Shown one piece after another: positions 16,493 to 25,098 of a DNA stretch of 64,000 nt. The position numbers and the translations under genes are program-made. Within the stretch, counting starts at the first letter, position 1. Each line of letters begins with the position of its first letter. The notes beneath the pieces are model-generated. The model saw only the letters and a program-made list of their open reading frames with translations. It made no database searches and was not told where the DNA came from. The stretch spans positions 62,001-126,000 of the forward strand of contig NZ_LOEP01000033.1 of the NCBI RefSeq assembly GCF_001482285.1, given 5' to 3'. The stretch comes from Haloferax sp. Q22. Lineage in GTDB: Archaea > Halobacteriota > Halobacteria > Halobacteriales > Haloferacaceae.

Positions 16493-18970
16493 ATGATAGA
16501 CTACGAAGTGTACGTCGACCGCCTCGGCGGGTTCATCGTCGAGAACCCCGGGAGAGTCGTGGCGCTGTTCTTCGTGCTGACGCTCGTCTTCGGGGCCGGA
16601 CTCGGAAACATCTCGACCGACTCCGGCACCTCGCAGTTCACCGAGGACTCGCCCGCACAGGAAGCCCTCGACGACGTCAACCGGGAGTTCTCACCCGCGT
16701 TCGAGACGAGTTCGGGGAGCACCCAACTCATCCAACGGGACGATAACGTCCTCTCGAAACCGGCGATGCTCGACATGTTGCGGCTCCAAGAGCGCATCTT
16801 GAGCCGGCCCGACCTCCGGGCGACCTCCGCGTCGAGCGTCGCGTCCACGGTCGCCCAGACGCTCGACCCGTCGGCGACGACCATCGACGAACAGATAGAC
16901 GCGCTCGAATCGGCCTCGCCAAGCGAGGTCCGCGCCGCGGCCAAGCAGGCGACCGCGAGCCCGCAGGTCTCGTCGCTTCTGAGCGACGACTTCAACCGCC
17001 AGTCCGTCGAGGCCTCCTCGACCATCGGCGTCGTGAGTCACGAGGTTCCCGGCCTCTCGTCGAGCGCCGGCACCTCCGGAACCAGCCCGATGACGGGCAT
17101 TCAAGAGGAGATTCAAACGATGACTTCCGTCTCGGACAGCGACATCCGCGTGTTCGGGAGCGGCATCATCTCCAGCGAGTTGGGCAACGTCATCGCCGAC
17201 TCGCTCTTACTCGTGGTTCCGGCGGCGGTGCTCCTCATCTTCGGGTTCCTCGTCGTCGCCTACCGCGACCCCATCGACCTGCTCCTCGGCGTCGTCTCGC
17301 TCATCATCGCCGTCGTCTGGACGTTCGGGTTCATGGGCCTCGCGGGTATCGCGTTTAGCCAGATGCTCATCGCGGTGCCGCCGCTGTTGCTCGCGGTCGG
17401 CATCGACTTCGGGCTTCACGCGGTGAACCGCTACCGCGAAGAGCGCGTCAAAGACCTCGCGCCGGTCCCCTCGATGCGGACCACCATCAAACAGCTCTCG
17501 GTCGCGTTCTTCATCGTCACCGGCACGACGGTCCTCGGGTTCCTCGCGAACGCCACGAGTGACCTCGCGCCCATCCGCGACTTCGGTCTCGTCGCGGCGG
17601 TCGGCATCATCTTCACGTTCCTCGTCTTCGGGGTGTTCCTCCCCGCGGCGAAGCTCTACGCGGACGAACTCCGCGAAAAGTACAACGTCCCCGAGTTCGC
17701 CTCCCAACCCCTCGGAAGCGAGGGCGGCCTGCTCGCGCGGGTCCTGTCGGGCGGCGTCATCATCGGTCGGAAGGCCCCGCGGGCGTTCCTCGTGGTCATC
17801 CTGCTCACGACGGTCGTCGCCGGCGCGTACGGGACCGGCGTCGATACGACGTTCTCCCAGGAGGACTTCCTTCCGCCGGAGGACCAACCCGCTTACCTCC
17901 AACAGCTCCCAGAGCCGTTCAAACCCGGCGTCTACACCGTCACGAAAGACCTGAACTTCCTCGAAGACAACTTCGAGAGCACGCAGGGTGACAGCGTGAC
18001 AATATACGTCGAGGGACAGTTACGGCAGGACTCGTCCCTCGAGATGATTCACCGCGCCGGCGAGGACCCACCGGAGTCGTTCGTCACCGACGACCGGCGT
18101 GCGGAGACGACGAGCATCGTCACAGTCATCCAGAGCTACGCGGAACAGAACCCTGAGTTCGCCGCGCTCGTCGCCCGGAACGACGCCGACGGTAACGGCG
18201 TCCCGGACGACAACCTTGAGACGATATACGACGAACTCCTCAGTTCGCCGGTCTCCGACCAGGCGTCGTCGTACATCACAGAGGACTACCGCAAGACTCG
18301 CGTGGTCTACACCGTTGAGGGCGACGCCACACAGGACGCCATCGTCGCAGACGGGAAACTCGTCGCTGAGCGTCTCCGTATGGACGCCACGGCGACCGGG
18401 AGCACCGTCGTCTTCAAGGGAGTCTCCGACACGATCTTCCTGTCGGCCATCGAGAGCCTCGCCGTCGCGCTCGCCGCGACCGCGCTGTTCCTGGTGTTTA
18501 TCTACCAGATGCTTGAAGGACAGTGGACGCTCGGCGTGGTGAACCTCGTGCCAATCATCGTCTCCATTGCGCTCCTCGCCGGGACGATGCGCTATCTCGG
18601 CATCCCGCTGAACGCGTTGACGGCGACGATTCTCGCTATCGCCATCGGGCTGGGCATCGACTACTCGGCCCACGTGGTCCACCGGTTCGCCGACGAGTAC
18701 AACGCCGAAGGCCACGACCTCGACGAGGCGCTTCGGCTGACCGTCGGCGGGACCGGGGGTGCACTCACCGGGAGTATGCTCACCACGACCACGGGCCTCG
18801 GCGTCCTCGCCATCGCCATCACCCCCGTCCTCGGACAGTTCGGGGTCGTGACCGCGCTGAGTATCTTCTACTCGTATCTCACCGCGCTCCTCGTCACGCC
18901 CTCGGCCATCGTCCTCTGGGAGCGGTTGACCCAGCAGGACACCGCCACCGCGGCACCAACGTCCCCCTGA
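16493..18970 (+). CDS. RND/MMPL-family transporter
   Basis: An 825-residue membrane protein of the RND superfamily (MMPL/SSD type), expected to export lipids or other hydrophobic substrates using the ion gradient. It has the duplicated architecture. A first membrane helix (about 18-38) precedes a large outer loop with FTEDSPAQEALDDVN. A helix bundle at about 230-385 includes GIDFGLHAVNRYREER. A second outer domain follows, then a second bundle at about 650-815 with GLGIDYSAHVVHRFADEYN. The Gly-Ile-Asp signature appears once in each half. It lies between the CARDB protein and the zinc-ribbon and TetR genes on the same strand. Substrate unknown. Confidence 0.92.
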   Translation: MIDYEVYVDRLGGFIVENPGRVVALFFVLTLVFGAGLGNISTDSGTSQFTEDSPAQEALDDVNREFSPAFETSSGSTQLIQRDDNVLSKPAMLDMLRLQERILSRPDLRATSASSVASTVAQTLDPSATTIDEQIDALESASPSEVRAAAKQATASPQVSSLLSDDFNRQSVEASSTIGVVSHEVPGLSSSAGTSGTSPMTGIQEEIQTMTSVSDSDIRVFGSGIISSELGNVIADSLLLVVPAAVLLIFGFLVVAYRDPIDLLLGVVSLIIAVVWTFGFMGLAGIAFSQMLIAVPPLLLAVGIDFGLHAVNRYREERVKDLAPVPSMRTTIKQLSVAFFIVTGTTVLGFLANATSDLAPIRDFGLVAAVGIIFTFLVFGVFLPAAKLYADELREKYNVPEFASQPLGSEGGLLARVLSGGVIIGRKAPRAFLVVILLTTVVAGAYGTGVDTTFSQEDFLPPEDQPAYLQQLPEPFKPGVYTVTKDLNFLEDNFESTQGDSVTIYVEGQLRQDSSLEMIHRAGEDPPESFVTDDRRAETTSIVTVIQSYAEQNPEFAALVARNDADGNGVPDDNLETIYDELLSSPVSDQASSYITEDYRKTRVVYTVEGDATQDAIVADGKLVAERLRMDATATGSTVVFKGVSDTIFLSAIESLAVALAATALFLVFIYQMLEGQWTLGVVNLVPIIVSIALLAGTMRYLGIPLNALTATILAIAIGLGIDYSAHVVHRFADEYNAEGHDLDEALRLTVGGTGGALTGSMLTTTTGLGVLAIAITPVLGQFGVVTALSIFYSYLTALLVTPSAIVLWERLTQQDTATAAPTSP

Positions 18971-19155
18971 CGCATCGCCTTCCAACCCCCACGCTGACGC
19001 ACCGCCTTCCCAAATTCAGTTTGCCCCTGCCCCGGCCCCTACGCCCGCATCGCTCGCAAAACAGCCCACACGGTCGAAACGAACGCCAAACAGCCCACGA
19101 CGAATCGCACGCGACCCGCCCACGACTCCCACGACACACCACGAACGGAACCCTC

Positions 19156-19650
19156 ATGAGCGAGAATCAATCGAGTCCACGTATGTCCGCACTCACGAAG
19201 GTCCGCCCCTGGCTCGCCGCGATACTCGGGCTGGCGATTACCGGACTCGGCCACCTGTACCTGCGGCGCTGGCGACGGGCCGCGATGTGGGTGCTTCTCA
19301 CCCTCGCGGTGTCCGCGCTGTTCGTCCCCCCGGAGGCGCTCGAATCGCTGTCCAACGCCGGGACGATGCCGCCGTCGGAGTTCGTATCGATTCTCACCGA
19401 ACTGCTTCCCATCCTCGCGGTGAGCCTCGTGAGCGTCCTCGACGCCTTCTTCCTCGGCCTACAGCAGGCCGCCGAGCGGGCGGCGCGCTCCGCCGCTGAC
19501 GACGTCGACGCCGCCGACGGCTCGGTGGCGGCCGTTTCCGACGCCGAGTCGGACGAGGCCACGTGCCCCGAATGTGGCCGCGAGGTCGACGCCGACCTCG
19601 ATTTCTGCCATTGGTGTACCACCCGCCTCGACGAACCAACTGACGACTGA
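19156..19650 (+). CDS. Membrane protein with C-terminal zinc ribbon
   Basis: A 164-residue protein with hydrophobic segments at about 17-31 (WLAAILGLAITGLGHLYL), 38-55 (AMWVLLTLAVSALFV) and 80-105 (LLPILAVSLVSVLDAFFLGL). An acidic linker and a zinc ribbon CPECG...CHWC near the C-terminus follow. The layout matches small haloarchaeal membrane zinc-ribbon proteins (I recall the label DUF7575, unconfirmed). It lies between the MMPL transporter and the TetR gene, 20 bp before the latter, so it is probably co-regulated with them. Function unknown. Confidence 0.85.
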   Translation: MSENQSSPRMSALTKVRPWLAAILGLAITGLGHLYLRRWRRAAMWVLLTLAVSALFVPPEALESLSNAGTMPPSEFVSILTELLPILAVSLVSVLDAFFLGLQQAAERAARSAADDVDAADGSVAAVSDAESDEATCPECGREVDADLDFCHWCTTRLDEPTDD

Positions 19651-19670
19651 GAACCCCAACGAGACACATC

Positions 19671-20387
19671 ATGGACGACGACCGAATCGACACCGGCCGA
19701 AGCGAGACCGAGCAGGCGATTATGGACGCCACGCTCCGGGCGCTCGCGAAACACGGCTACGCCGACCTCTCGATAAAGAACATCGGCACGGAGTTCGAAA
19801 AGAGCACCTCGCTTCTGTACTACCACTACGAGAACAAAGACGAACTCCTGCTCGCGTTCCTCGACTACATCATCGACCTGTTCGTCGAGACCATCGACCC
19901 GGAGGCCGACGACCCCGACACCGAGCTTCGCGACTTCGTCGAGTACGTCCTCCCCCCGGAGGGTAACCTTTCGACCTGCGAGTCGGTCCCTTCCGGCGTT
20001 CCGGAGGTGGTCGCGGACAACGGCAGCGTTGACCCGTTCCAGCGGGCCATCTTCGAACTCCGCACGCAGACCGTCCACGACGAGCAGTACCGAAAGAAGT
20101 TCCGGCGCATGGAGACGCACATGGTCGAGACGGTCGCGACGCTCATCGCTCGGGAGATGGAGTCGGGTCACTACCGCGAGATGAACGCCGAGATGATGGC
20201 CGAGAATCTGATGGCCTTCCTCTTTCGGAGCCTGGACGTGCGCGTCACCGGGACGCGGCTCGAATCGGCGTACGCGATGCGCGACTCGGTGTACTTCCTT
20301 CTCGACAACGTGATGCCGAAAGGGAGCCACCCGGGCGAGGCCGCCGCGCGAGACGCCGACGGTAATGACGCGGACTACGACGCGTAA
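19671..20387 (+). CDS. TetR/AcrR-family transcriptional regulator
   Basis: A 238-residue one-component regulator. The N-terminal helix-turn-helix (about 12-58) reads ETEQAIMDATLRALAKHGYA, then DLSIKNIGTEFEKSTSLLYY and HYENKDELL, the TetR pattern. The helical C-terminal domain is expected to bind a small ligand. It ends the cassette of surface protein, MMPL transporter and zinc-ribbon protein, which mirrors the many TetR regulators that control neighbouring exporters. I did not find a clear palindromic operator before 14846. Confidence 0.9.
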   Translation: MDDDRIDTGRSETEQAIMDATLRALAKHGYADLSIKNIGTEFEKSTSLLYYHYENKDELLLAFLDYIIDLFVETIDPEADDPDTELRDFVEYVLPPEGNLSTCESVPSGVPEVVADNGSVDPFQRAIFELRTQTVHDEQYRKKFRRMETHMVETVATLIAREMESGHYREMNAEMMAENLMAFLFRSLDVRVTGTRLESAYAMRDSVYFLLDNVMPKGSHPGEAAARDADGNDADYDA

Positions 20388-20414
20388 CCCGCGTCGCCGC
20401 GCCGAACAAACTCC

Positions 20415-20765
20415 TTATCGCTCGTCGTTCTCGACGAAGTCCACTACCGCCTGTGCCCCCTGGAAGCCGTCGGCGAGGCGGTCGACGAGTTCGCCGTCCT
20501 CGAACAGGAGGAGCGTCGGGACGCTCCGAATCGTGTATCGCTCTGCGATCGACATGTCCGTTTGCGGATTTATCATCGCGACGACTACGTCGGTCGCCTT
20601 CGCGACGTTGCCCAGCACCGGCTCGATGCTCTGGCACAGCGTGCAGCCCTTAGTGTAGATGTCGAGGAGGACGCGGTCGTGCTCGTCAACGAGGGCGTCG
20701 AGCTCCTCGGCGGTCTCGATCCGGACCGGCTTCGTCGCCTCGGTAGCGGGCTCTGTCGAACTCAT
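20415..20765 (-). CDS. Thioredoxin-like protein with CTLC active site
   Basis: A 116-residue thioredoxin-fold protein. The core reads RVLLDIYTKGCTLCQSIEPV, then VVVAMINPQ and the cis-proline segment SVPTLLLFEDGELVDRL. The redox motif is CTLC instead of the usual CGPC, so its potential and partners may differ from a general thioredoxin. Start 20765 (MSSTEPATE) is favoured by a minus-strand TCATAATAA element about 25 bases upstream; a longer frame begins at 20825. It is divergent from the tRNA-Ser(GCU)/rpsM unit. Confidence 0.9.
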   Translation of the reverse strand: MSSTEPATEATKPVRIETAEELDALVDEHDRVLLDIYTKGCTLCQSIEPVLGNVAKATDVVVAMINPQTDMSIAERYTIRSVPTLLLFEDGELVDRLADGFQGAQAVVDFVENDER

Positions 20766-20971
20766 TGACGAGAATACGTAACCGTAGTTATTATGATTTT
20801 GGTGAGATTGTGTACCACACCACAATTCGGCAGCGAGCGACGGTGACTCGGCCTGTCACGCGAGGGGGCTTTCGTGATGTTTAAGTAATGCCCCCGTCTC
20901 GTAACGGATGCAATCGATGTAGGGGAATGTCGTCCCCGAGTCCGGAAGGGCGAAACTAACACGACCGAAGT

Positions 20972-21056
20972 GTTGCGGTAGCCAAGCCTGGCCCAAGGCG
21001 CTGGGTTGCTAACTCAGTGGCGTCAAGCCCCCGGGGTTCGAATCCCCGCCGCAACG
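20972..21056 (+). tRNA. tRNA-Ser (anticodon GCU)
   Basis: A class II tRNA: acceptor GTTGCGG pairs with CCGCAAC, discriminator G. The anticodon arm CTGGGTTGCTAACTCAG carries GCT, and a long variable arm and T-arm GGGGTTCGAATCCCC follow. It reads AGC and AGU codons. CCA is not encoded. A GTTTAAGTAA element at 20879-20888 may be the promoter. The tRNA ends only 23 bases before the rpsM start, so the two are probably on one primary transcript. Confidence 0.96.
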
Positions 21057-21079
21057 CTCACAACACGACTTCCAAAGTC

Positions 21080-21583
21080 ATGAGTGCAGAAGAACCACAG
21101 GACGGCTCTCCGGAGGAGGAAGAGGACCTCCGTTACTTCATCCGAATTGGTCAGACCGACCTTGACGGAACGAAGACGGTAGAGCGCAGTCTGACGGACA
21201 TGAAGGGTATCGGCAAGCGCACAGCGCGCATCATCGCCGACGCCGCGGAAGTGAACCGAACGGCGCTGTTCGGTAAGCTCCCCGAAGACGAGATCGACTC
21301 CGTTGTCGATGTCGTCGAGAACTTCGAGGACCACGCCCCCGAGTGGATGGCAAACCGACGGAAGGACTTCTTCTCCGGTGAGACCGACCACATCACGGGT
21401 TCGGACCTCGAAGAAAAGCGGCGGCATGATATCAACCGCATGAAGATGATCAGCTCCTACAAGGGCGTTCGACACCAGCGCGGCCAGAAGGTTCGCGGCC
21501 AGCGGACGAAGTCCACTGGACGTACCGAAGGCACCATCGGTGTCAACGTCGAGGAGATCAAGGAGGCGCAGGCTGAAGAATGA
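21080..21583 (+). CDS. rps13: 30S ribosomal protein uS13
   Basis: Small-subunit head protein contacting the P-site tRNA and the inter-subunit bridge. Recognisable regions are DLRYFIRIGQTDLDGTKTVE, DMKGIGKRTARIIADAA (helix-hairpin-helix) and the basic tail SSYKGVRHQRGQKVRGQRTK. The 167-residue length, including an acidic N-terminal extension, is normal for haloarchaea. ATG 21080 follows tRNA-Ser(GCU). It overlaps rps4 by four bases and starts the conserved archaeal S13-S4-S11-RpoD cluster. Confidence 0.97.
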   Translation: MSAEEPQDGSPEEEEDLRYFIRIGQTDLDGTKTVERSLTDMKGIGKRTARIIADAAEVNRTALFGKLPEDEIDSVVDVVENFEDHAPEWMANRRKDFFSGETDHITGSDLEEKRRHDINRMKMISSYKGVRHQRGQKVRGQRTKSTGRTEGTIGVNVEEIKEAQAEE

Positions 21584-22107
21584 CGACGGGTAACAACACC
21601 AAGTTCTACGAGACCCCGAACCACCCGTTCCAGGGCGAGCGTATCGCGCAGGAATCGGACCTCCTCTCTCGGTACGGTCTCAAGAACAAGGAAGAACTCT
21701 GGCGCGCGCAGTCCGAACTGCGCAACCTCCGCCGCGAGGCGCGACGCCTCCTCGGCGAGGCCCAGGGTGACGTCGAAGAAGCCGAGTCGCTCGGTGCCGA
21801 GTTCATGGCGCGCATGCGCCGCTACGGCATCCTCTCTGCGGAGGACGACATCTCCCAGACGCTGCGTCTCGACGTGACCGACATCCTCGAACGTCGGTTC
21901 CAGACGGTCGCCTACCGCAAGGGGCTCGCACAGACGCCCCAGCAGGCCCGTCAGTTCATCGTCCACGGTCACGTGACCGTCGACGGTGCTCGGACGACCG
22001 TCCCCTCCCGCAAGGTCGAGGTCGACGAAGAGGACACCGTGGCGTTCGACGAGACGTCGAAGCTCGCGGATGAACTGCACCCTGAGCGCGCGGAGGCCCA
22101 AGAATGA
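21580..22107 (+). CDS. rps4: 30S ribosomal protein uS4
   Basis: Primary 16S rRNA-binding protein of the 30S body. The 175-residue archaeal form begins [17 protein letters not shown] and holds the S4 RNA-binding domain in its C-terminal half ([20 protein letters not shown]). It overlaps rps13 and rps11 by ATGA junctions, indicating tight translational coupling. No unusual features are seen. Confidence 0.97.
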   Translation: MTTGNNTKFYETPNHPFQGERIAQESDLLSRYGLKNKEELWRAQSELRNLRREARRLLGEAQGDVEEAESLGAEFMARMRRYGILSAEDDISQTLRLDVTDILERRFQTVAYRKGLAQTPQQARQFIVHGHVTVDGARTTVPSRKVEVDEEDTVAFDETSKLADELHPERAEAQE

Positions 22108-22496
22108 GCGAATCCGAAACCGGTGACAAGTGGGGCATCGCCCACGTTCACGCATCGTTCAACAACACGCTCATCACGGTGACTGACATCACGGGCGCCG
22201 AGACGATCGTCAAGTCGTCCGGCGGTTCCGTCGTCAAGCAGAACCGTGACGAGGCATCTCCGTACGCGGCCATGCAGATGGCAGAGAGCGTCGCCGACCA
22301 GATCAAGGCGGCCGGTATCGCCGGTCTGCACGTCCGCGTCCGCGGTCCCGGTGGCAACGGTAACAAGAGCCCCGGACCCGGCGCACAGGCAACGATTCGC
22401 GCCCTCGCTCGCGCCGGTCTCGAGATCGGTCGCATCGAGGACGTGACGCCGATTCCGCACGACGGAACTCGCGCGCCGAAAAACAGCCGACTCTAA
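22104..22496 (+). CDS. rps11: 30S ribosomal protein uS11
   Basis: Platform protein of the small subunit. The 130-residue sequence contains [36 protein letters not shown] and [19 protein letters not shown], and ends with the conserved [13 protein letters not shown]. It overlaps rps4 and lies 6 bp before rpoD. Confidence 0.98.
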   Translation: MSESETGDKWGIAHVHASFNNTLITVTDITGAETIVKSSGGSVVKQNRDEASPYAAMQMAESVADQIKAAGIAGLHVRVRGPGGNGNKSPGPGAQATIRALARAGLEIGRIEDVTPIPHDGTRAPKNSRL

Positions 22497-22502
22497 CACA
22501 CC

Positions 22503-23282
22503 ATGGTAAACGACTTCCAGGTCGAGTTCATCGAACGCGAAGACCGACGCGCCCGTTTCGTCGCGCGCGGTCTGACCCCGGCGCTAGCCAACGGTATTCG
22601 CCGGGCGATGGTCGCCGACGTGCCGACGTTCTCCATCGACACCGTTCGGTTCGTGGAGAACACCTCGGTCATGTTCGACGAGATGATCGGGCTTCGTCTC
22701 GGTCTGGTTCCGTTGACCACGCCTCTCGATGACTTCGAGCCCGGTGACACCGTCACCGTCGCGCTCGAAGTCGACGGGCCGGCAACCGCCTACTCCGGGG
22801 ACATCGAATCCGCGGACGACATGGTCGTCCCGGCGGACGAGAACATCCCCATCATCGAGCTGAAGGAGGGCCAGCGCCTCGAGTTCGAGGCCGACGCCGT
22901 CCTCGGCTACGGAAAGGACCACGCCAAGAACCAAGGCGGGGTCGCCGTCGGCTACCGACACCTCCAGCGCGTGGAGGTCGTCGGCGACGCCGGCGAGTTC
23001 GATGAACAGGAACCGAACATTCTCCGCGGCGTCATCGAAGAGGCCGCGGCGGAGCACGCCGAGGGGGACGCCGAAGACGGCGACCTCGTCGCGACGGAAA
23101 CGTTCGGGAACGACCTGACGGAGCGGTACCCCGGTAAAGAGGTCGAAGTACACGACGTGCCCGGAGCGTTCGTCTTCAGTGTGGAGACGGACGGTTCGTT
23201 CGACGTCGACGAACTCGTGACCCGCGCTGTCGCCTCCTTGGGTGACCGCGCGGCCGAGCTCGAAGAGAAGGTCGCACTGTAA
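22503..23282 (+). CDS. rpoD: DNA-directed RNA polymerase subunit Rpo3 (RpoD), cysteine-free form
   Basis: Forms the polymerase assembly platform with Rpo11, Rpo10 and Rpo12. The 259-residue protein shows [20 protein letters not shown] and [20 protein letters not shown] near the N-terminus and a ferredoxin-like insertion at about 165-210. The protein contains no cysteine at all, so the [4Fe-4S] cluster found in this insertion in many archaea is absent. It is co-located with ribosomal proteins S13, S4 and S11, a conserved archaeal arrangement. Confidence 0.96.
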   Translation: MVNDFQVEFIEREDRRARFVARGLTPALANGIRRAMVADVPTFSIDTVRFVENTSVMFDEMIGLRLGLVPLTTPLDDFEPGDTVTVALEVDGPATAYSGDIESADDMVVPADENIPIIELKEGQRLEFEADAVLGYGKDHAKNQGGVAVGYRHLQRVEVVGDAGEFDEQEPNILRGVIEEAAAEHAEGDAEDGDLVATETFGNDLTERYPGKEVEVHDVPGAFVFSVETDGSFDVDELVTRAVASLGDRAAELEEKVAL

Positions 23283-23390
23283 GAATGAATACTGCCCCGT
23301 CTCAACACCGACGTTCGCCCGCCCCACGAGGGGTTACAGCCACCGATAGCGTGGCGTGTGACTCCCTCACGGCGGCGGGTCGGACCGAAG

Positions 23391-23400
23391 GTGTTTTTAC
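23391..23400 (+). promoter_or_regulatory. Possible promoter element of tRNA-Leu(CAG)
   Basis: GTGTTTTTAC centres about 30 bases before the tRNA 5' end. It could equally act as a T-rich terminator for the rps13-rpoD unit. Confidence 0.35.
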
Positions 23401-23426
23401 GGGGCATGAAGTACAGCGGAATGCTT

Positions 23427-23511
23427 GCAGGGATAGCCAAGTCTGGCCAACGGCGCAGCGTTCAGGGCGCTGTCTCATAGGAGTCCGCAGGTTCAAATCC
23501 TGCTCCCTGCA
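23427..23511 (+). tRNA. tRNA-Leu (anticodon CAG)
   Basis: A class II tRNA: acceptor GCAGGGA pairs with TCCCTGC, discriminator A. The anticodon arm GCAGCGTTCAGGGCGCTG carries CAG, and a long variable arm and T-arm GCAGGTTCAAATCCTGC follow. It reads CUG, a major leucine codon in GC-rich genomes. CCA is not encoded. It lies between rpoD and rpl18e, 26 bases before the latter. Confidence 0.96.
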
Positions 23512-23537
23512 CTCCGCTTTCTCTCTGGAGGTAGACA

Positions 23538-23888
23538 ATGAGTAAGACGAACCCGAGACTCAACAGTCTCATCGCCGAGCTGAAGGCGGTCTCGCGTGAG
23601 TCCGGTGCCAACGTCTGGCAGGATGTCGCGGACCGTCTCGAAAAGCCACGGCGCACCCACGCGGAAGTCAACCTTGGTCGTATCGAACGATACGCTCAGG
23701 AAGACGAGACCGTCGTCGTGCCCGGCAAGGTGCTGGGTAGCGGTGTGCTGCAGAAGAACGTCACAGTCGCGGCCGTGGACTTCTCGTCCACCGCTCGAAA
23801 GAAGATCGAGCAGGTCGGCGACACCGTGACGCTAGAACAACTCGCTGAACAGAACCCCGACGGGTCCAACGTACGGGTGATCCGATGA
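23538..23888 (+). CDS. rpl18e: 50S ribosomal protein eL18
   Basis: Archaeal/eukaryotic large-subunit protein of 116 residues: [40 protein letters not shown] and the tail [11 protein letters not shown] purine-rich GGAGGTAGAC precedes ATG 23538, suggesting a leadered message, possibly a read-through from the tRNA-Leu transcript. It overlaps rpl13 by four bases. Confidence 0.97.
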   Translation: MSKTNPRLNSLIAELKAVSRESGANVWQDVADRLEKPRRTHAEVNLGRIERYAQEDETVVVPGKVLGSGVLQKNVTVAAVDFSSTARKKIEQVGDTVTLEQLAEQNPDGSNVRVIR

Positions 23889-24322
23889 GCCTCGCAGAAT
23901 TCGACGCAGACGTCGTCGTCGACGCTCGAAACTGCATCGTCGGCCGCGTCGCCTCGGAGGTCGCACAGCGCGCCCTCGCAGGCGAGACGGTCGCCGTCGT
24001 CAACGCGGAAGACGCCGTCATCACGGGCTCGGAACAGGACGTGATGGCTAAGTACAGAAAGCGCGTCGAAGTCGGTTCGGACCAGGGTCCGTACTACCCG
24101 AAGCGTCCCGACCGCATCTTCAAGCGTGCCATCCGCGGCATGCTTCCGTACAAGAAGCCCCGCGGCCGCGAGGCGCTCTCGAACGTCCGCGTCTACGTCG
24201 GCAATCCGTACGACGAAGACGGCGAGATGCTCGAAGACACCTCGCTGGACCGACTTTCGAACATCAAGTTCATCTCGCTCGGAGAGGTCTCCGAGAAGCT
24301 GGGTGCTAACGTCACATGGTAA
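23885..24322 (+). CDS. rpl13: 50S ribosomal protein uL13
   Basis: An early-assembly large-subunit protein of 145 residues. It shows [20 protein letters not shown], then [20 protein letters not shown], the archaeal uL13 pattern. It overlaps rpl18e upstream and rps9 downstream (7 bases), within one operon. Confidence 0.97.
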   Translation: MSLAEFDADVVVDARNCIVGRVASEVAQRALAGETVAVVNAEDAVITGSEQDVMAKYRKRVEVGSDQGPYYPKRPDRIFKRAIRGMLPYKKPRGREALSNVRVYVGNPYDEDGEMLEDTSLDRLSNIKFISLGEVSEKLGANVTW

Positions 24323-24714
24323 CGAACACGTCCGGTAAGAAGAAGACCGCAATCGCCCGCGCCACCGTGCGCGAGGGCGAAGGTCGAGTCCGAATCAACT
24401 CCCAGCCGGTCGAGCTGGTCGAGCCGGAGATGGCCCGCCTCAAGATGCTGGAACCGTTCCGCATCGCAGGCGAGGACCTCCGCTCGCAGGTCGACATCGA
24501 CGTGCGCGTCAACGGCGGCGGCGTGGCCGGTCAGGCCGACGCAGTCCGCACCGCGCTCGCTCGTGGCCTGGTGCAGTACCTGAACGACGCGGAGCTTCGC
24601 GACGCGTACATGGAGTTCGACCGCTCGCTTCTGGTCAACGACGTTCGCCAGTCCGAACCCAAGAAGTGGGGCGGACCGGGCGCACGCGCTCGTTACCAGA
24701 AGTCCTACCGCTGA
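24316..24714 (+). CDS. rps9: 30S ribosomal protein uS9
   Basis: A small-subunit head protein whose C-terminal tail reaches the P-site tRNA. The 132 residues include [40 protein letters not shown] and the terminal [13 protein letters not shown] with the conserved final Lys-Ser-Tyr-Arg. It starts 7 bases before the rpl13 stop. Confidence 0.98.
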   Translation: MVTNTSGKKKTAIARATVREGEGRVRINSQPVELVEPEMARLKMLEPFRIAGEDLRSQVDIDVRVNGGGVAGQADAVRTALARGLVQYLNDAELRDAYMEFDRSLLVNDVRQSEPKKWGGPGARARYQKSYR

Positions 24715-24726
24715 GGTGATCTAACC

Positions 24727-24921
24727 ATGATGATTCCCGTCCGGTGTTTCACCTGCGGCACAGTGATCGGCGAACACTGGGACGAGTTCAAAGCCCGTGC
24801 TCGCGAGGGAGACGAGGACCCCGCTGACGTCCTCGACGACCTCGGGGTCACCCGTGCTTGCTGCCGGCGGATGATGGTGTCGCACAAGGACCTCGTGGAC
24901 GTCGTATCTCCCTACCAATGA
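24727..24921 (+). CDS. rpo10: DNA-directed RNA polymerase subunit Rpo10 (RpoN)
   Basis: A small zinc-binding polymerase subunit of the assembly platform. The 64 residues carry the atypical zinc site: CFTCG near the N-terminus and the adjacent pair in [20 protein letters not shown] sequence at about 24713 is a likely ribosome-binding site. The first two codons are both ATG, so the start may be 24727 or 24730. It overlaps rpo6 by ATGA. Confidence 0.97.
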   Translation: MMIPVRCFTCGTVIGEHWDEFKARAREGDEDPADVLDDLGVTRACCRRMMVSHKDLVDVVSPYQ

Positions 24922-25094
24922 TTCAACGATACAACCGATACGAGAAGGCACGCATCCTCGGCGCACGAGCGCTGCAGGTATCCTACGGCGCGCCCGTACT
25001 CGTCGATTCGGAACAGACCGAACCGATATTAATCGCCGCTGAGGAGTACGACGCAGGTGTACTTCCGTTCACCGTCAAACGAGAGGGTAAGTGA
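24918..25094 (+). CDS. rpo6: DNA-directed RNA polymerase subunit Rpo6 (RpoK)
   Basis: The archaeal RPB6/omega counterpart that stabilises the polymerase. It has 58 residues, [20 protein letters not shown], then [20 protein letters not shown]. The short form without a long acidic N-terminus is usual in archaea. The ATG overlaps the rpo10 stop, and enolase follows 4 bases after its own stop. Confidence 0.97.
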   Translation: MIQRYNRYEKARILGARALQVSYGAPVLVDSEQTEPILIAAEEYDAGVLPFTVKREGK

Positions 25095-25098
25095 CAAC

